Assembly (NCBI GenBank): GCA_035369845.1
Contig: DAOOVD010000003.1
Coordinates: 21,804 to 85,803 of the forward strand
Length of the DNA: 64,000 nucleotides
DNA from: DAOOVD01 sp035369845
Lineage (GTDB): Bacteria > Bacillota > Desulfotomaculia > Desulfotomaculales > Pelotomaculaceae
Direction: 5' to 3'
Part shown: in pieces, positions 62,813 to 64,000 of the stretch
How positions within the stretch are numbered: the first letter of the stretch is position 1
Layout of the letters: every line of letters starts with the position of its first letter
Notes under the pieces: model-generated
Told to the model about the DNA's origin: nothing
What the model saw: only the letters and a program-made list of their open reading frames with translations
Database searches by the model: none
Translations under genes and position numbers: made by a program

Positions 62813-62841
62813 AAAAATACCAAGGCGGCACAGCCCTGGTA
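62813..62841 (-). terminator. Terminator of the LOG-like gene
   Basis: On the minus strand TACCAGGGC (62841-62833) pairs with GCCTTGGTA (62826-62818), with one G-U pair, followed by five T. It ends the gene at 63.0-63.5 kb. The rest of 62656-63003 holds AT-rich sequence, with the tig promoter presumably close to 62.7 kb, and I see no gene. Confidence 0.72.
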
Positions 62842-63003
62842 CCCGTTGAAACGTAAAATTGGCGGTATCTTACGCTTTCAGGAGTCACGGTGCTCGGTCC
62901 TTTTTTTAAATTATATCTACAGCGGCTCAAATTATCAACAAAAACCTTTACTTGCGGAAGGCCGGCCTTTGAAGCCGCCAGCAGCCTGATTATCCGGTTT
63001 CCC

Positions 63004-63471
63004 CTATTTACAAAAACACTCCGCCTTTAAAAGCGCTATTGCTTCCTCCGGGCTTCCGGCGTTTTTCAAGAGACCGCTTTCCTTATACGTTTCAAAGAGT
63101 TCTCCGGTATCAAAATTCAACAAAATCACTTTTTTACCGTTCTTAAGCGCCAGAGCTATTTCAGAAACCGTTCCGCCCTTTCCCGGCAGGGCGACGACGG
63201 CATCACTCGAAAGCACGTTTATTATGTTTCTTCCGTCCCCCATCCCGGTCACGACCGGAATATCCACGTACTTTGAGGCCTGGCCGGCGCTGTTGCCGGG
63301 CAAAATGCCGACAGTCAGGCCACCCCTGTCTTTCGCGCCTTTTGCCGACGCTTCCATGACGCCTGCCGGTCTTCCTCCGTTGAGCAGAACCCAACCCTCC
63401 CCCGCTATAAGCTCGCCCAAGCGGTAGGCCACCCTGCAGTCTTCAGGCGAAGCCGATTCCCCTCCTCCCAT
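63004..63471 (-). CDS. TIGR00725-family (LOG/SLOG-like Rossmann) protein
   Basis: The protein has the family stretches GGGESASPEDCRVAYRLGELIAGEG, GGRPAGVMEASAKGA and ALPGKGGTVSEIALALKNGKKVILL (PGGxGTxxE-like loop, reading PGKGGTVSE). It is related to nucleotide-binding LOG proteins; the substrate is not known. Family members usually begin 8 or so residues earlier. The in-frame upstream sequence reads IRYFIVGV before MGGGES, with no ATG, GTG or TTG, so either the ATG at 63471 is used without a clear ribosome binding site, or an ATC at 63495 behind GGAGG is the start. Confidence 0.8.
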   Translation of the reverse strand: MGGGESASPEDCRVAYRLGELIAGEGWVLLNGGRPAGVMEASAKGAKDRGGLTVGILPGNSAGQASKYVDIPVVTGMGDGRNIINVLSSDAVVALPGKGGTVSEIALALKNGKKVILLNFDTGELFETYKESGLLKNAGSPEEAIALLKAECFCK

Positions 63472-63645
63472 GACGCCAACGATAAAATAACGGATTGCCT
63501 CCGACCCCCACCAACCTGTTTGATTTTAACATCTATTTAACACATTTTCCCTCTTTCTTCAAGAGCAACAACCTGCAGTTCTTCACCTCGTCAGTCAGGC
63601 ATGTGACATTATCACAGAATAAACACACACTTGCCGGCATTCGCC

Positions 63646-63674
63646 TTGACAATGCCTTCATTATTTGTTAACAT
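63646..63674 (+). promoter_or_regulatory. Promoter of the tRNA cluster
   Basis: TTGACA (63646-63651) and TAACAT (63669-63674) are 17 bases apart, about 50 bases before tRNA-His. Confidence 0.68.
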
Positions 63675-63723
63675 ATCTTTTGCGGATACCGGGAAATATT
63701 CTCTGAAGCCGTAAACGTTCGTG

Positions 63724-63800
63724 GTGGATGTAGCTCAGCTGGTTAGAGTACCAGATTGTGGCTCTGGGGGTCGTGGGTTCAAATCCCATCATCCACCCCA
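63724..63800 (+). tRNA. tRNA-His(GTG)
   Basis: A cloverleaf with acceptor GTGGATG/CATCCAC, anticodon stem CCAGA/TCTGG, loop TTGTGGC (anticodon GTG) and an encoded CCA. The extra G-1 at 63723 can pair with the C discriminator, as usual for tRNA-His. Confidence 0.95.
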
Positions 63801-63806
63801 CTAAAT

Positions 63807-63882
63807 TGGGGCGTCGCCAAGCGGTAAGGCACCGGTCTTTGGAACCGGCATTTCGTTGGTTCGAATCCAGCCGCCCCAGCCA
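63807..63882 (+). tRNA. tRNA-Gln(TTG)
   Basis: A cloverleaf with acceptor TGGGGCG/CGCCCCA, anticodon stem CCGGT/ACCGG, loop CTTTGGA (anticodon TTG) and an encoded CCA. It follows tRNA-His after 6 bases. Confidence 0.95.
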
Positions 63883-63902
63883 TTTCGAAAAGTTTCGGTC
63901 AG

Positions 63903-63930
63903 GTAAAGACCGGTTGACCCCGGTCTTTAC
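63903..63930 (+). other. Perfect hairpin between tRNA-Gln and tRNA-Lys
   Basis: GTAAAGACCGG (63903-63913) pairs fully with CCGGTCTTTAC (63920-63930) across a 6-base loop. No T-run follows, so it is more likely a processing or spacer structure than a terminator. Confidence 0.6.
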
Positions 63931-63947
63931 GCTGTACTGCAGAATGC

Positions 63948-64000
63948 GGGCCATTAGCTCAGTCGGTAGAGCACCTGACTTTTAATCAGGGTGTCGGTGG
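63948..64000 (+). tRNA. tRNA-Lys(TTT), cut by the window end
   Basis: The 5' part is complete: acceptor GGGCCAT, D arm GCTC/GAGC, anticodon stem CCTGA/TCAGG with loop CTTTTAA (anticodon TTT). The T arm runs off the end of the window. Confidence 0.93.

Noticed and set aside
62821..62880. A tRNA-like fold near the LOG-like gene
   Set aside because: The stretch is a terminator stem for the minus-strand gene; it has no T-arm or anticodon arm.
1..64000. CRISPR array
   Set aside because: No series of short direct repeats with regular spacers and no cas gene was found.

Overview
The window looks like a chromosome of a spore-forming, anaerobic Firmicute of the Peptococcaceae type (Pelotomaculum / Desulfotomaculum-like). 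The evidence is a complete gerA-gerB-gerC operon, Spo0B-like, SpoIVFA/SpoIVFB-like and LonB sporulation genes, T-box leaders, Gram-positive ribosome binding sites with many TTG and GTG starts, a ferredoxin-dependent 2-oxoacid oxidoreductase, and a housekeeping gene order known from that group (mreBCD-mrdA-minCDE-rodA; rng-rplU-rpmA-spo0B-obg; tig-clpP-clpX-lonB-lon-engB). The species is an inference; the sequence carries no rRNA.

Layout. 1-2.56 kb: the right end of an integrated mobile element (ImmA-type peptidase plus large serine recombinase), inserted in the competence gene comEC, whose N-terminal part remains at 2.54-3.3 kb. 3.3-9.1 kb: mixed genes (lytic transglycosylase, DUF169, HU, acetyltransferase, a small zinc-ribbon protein, an HDAC-like deacylase with a MaoC-like hydratase, ComEA, DUF421). 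9.2-12.2 kb: korDABC operon with promoter and terminator. 12.4-14.2 kb: a sigma-54-type activator with altered key motifs. 14.3-18.5 kb: germinant receptor operon with a small fourth gene. 19-28 kb: leuS, an acyl-CoA ligase, a T-box leader containing a tRNA-Ala gene, rsfS, an RRM protein, nadD, proB, obg. 28-34 kb: spo0B-like, ribosomal proteins L27/L21, RNase G, and the DUF2344/radical SAM pair. 34-36 kb: a small inserted module (truncated VOC-methyltransferase gene and TetR). 36-46 kb: SpoIVFB/SpoIVFA-like pair, rodA, minEDC, mrdA, mreDCB. 46-52.7 kb: radC, maf, DUF4321, folC, valS with its T-box. 52.7-62.7 kb: membrane protein, orphan substrate-binding protein, engB, lon, lonB, clpX, clpP, tig. 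63-64 kb: a LOG-like protein and a tRNA-His / tRNA-Gln / tRNA-Lys cluster.

Two observations stand out. (1) A family of structured dispersed repeats (three full copies near 18.6, 37.9 and 47.8 kb, plus a fragment near 39.5 kb) sits between genes. Each full copy is flanked on both sides by the same hairpin, but the hairpin differs from locus to locus. Internal helices show compensatory base changes between copies, so the folded shape appears to be under selection. (2) A complete tRNA-Ala(GGC) gene lies inside a T-box leader, between its upstream domains and its antiterminator. That leader now precedes an acyl-CoA ligase gene, with leuS one gene further down.

Most genes from 14 kb to 63 kb lie on the minus strand and form long operons for envelope growth, division, translation and protein quality control. 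The exceptions are the kor operon with its regulator and the deacylase/hydratase pair, all on the plus strand, and the genes that seem to have been inserted into otherwise conserved neighbourhoods.
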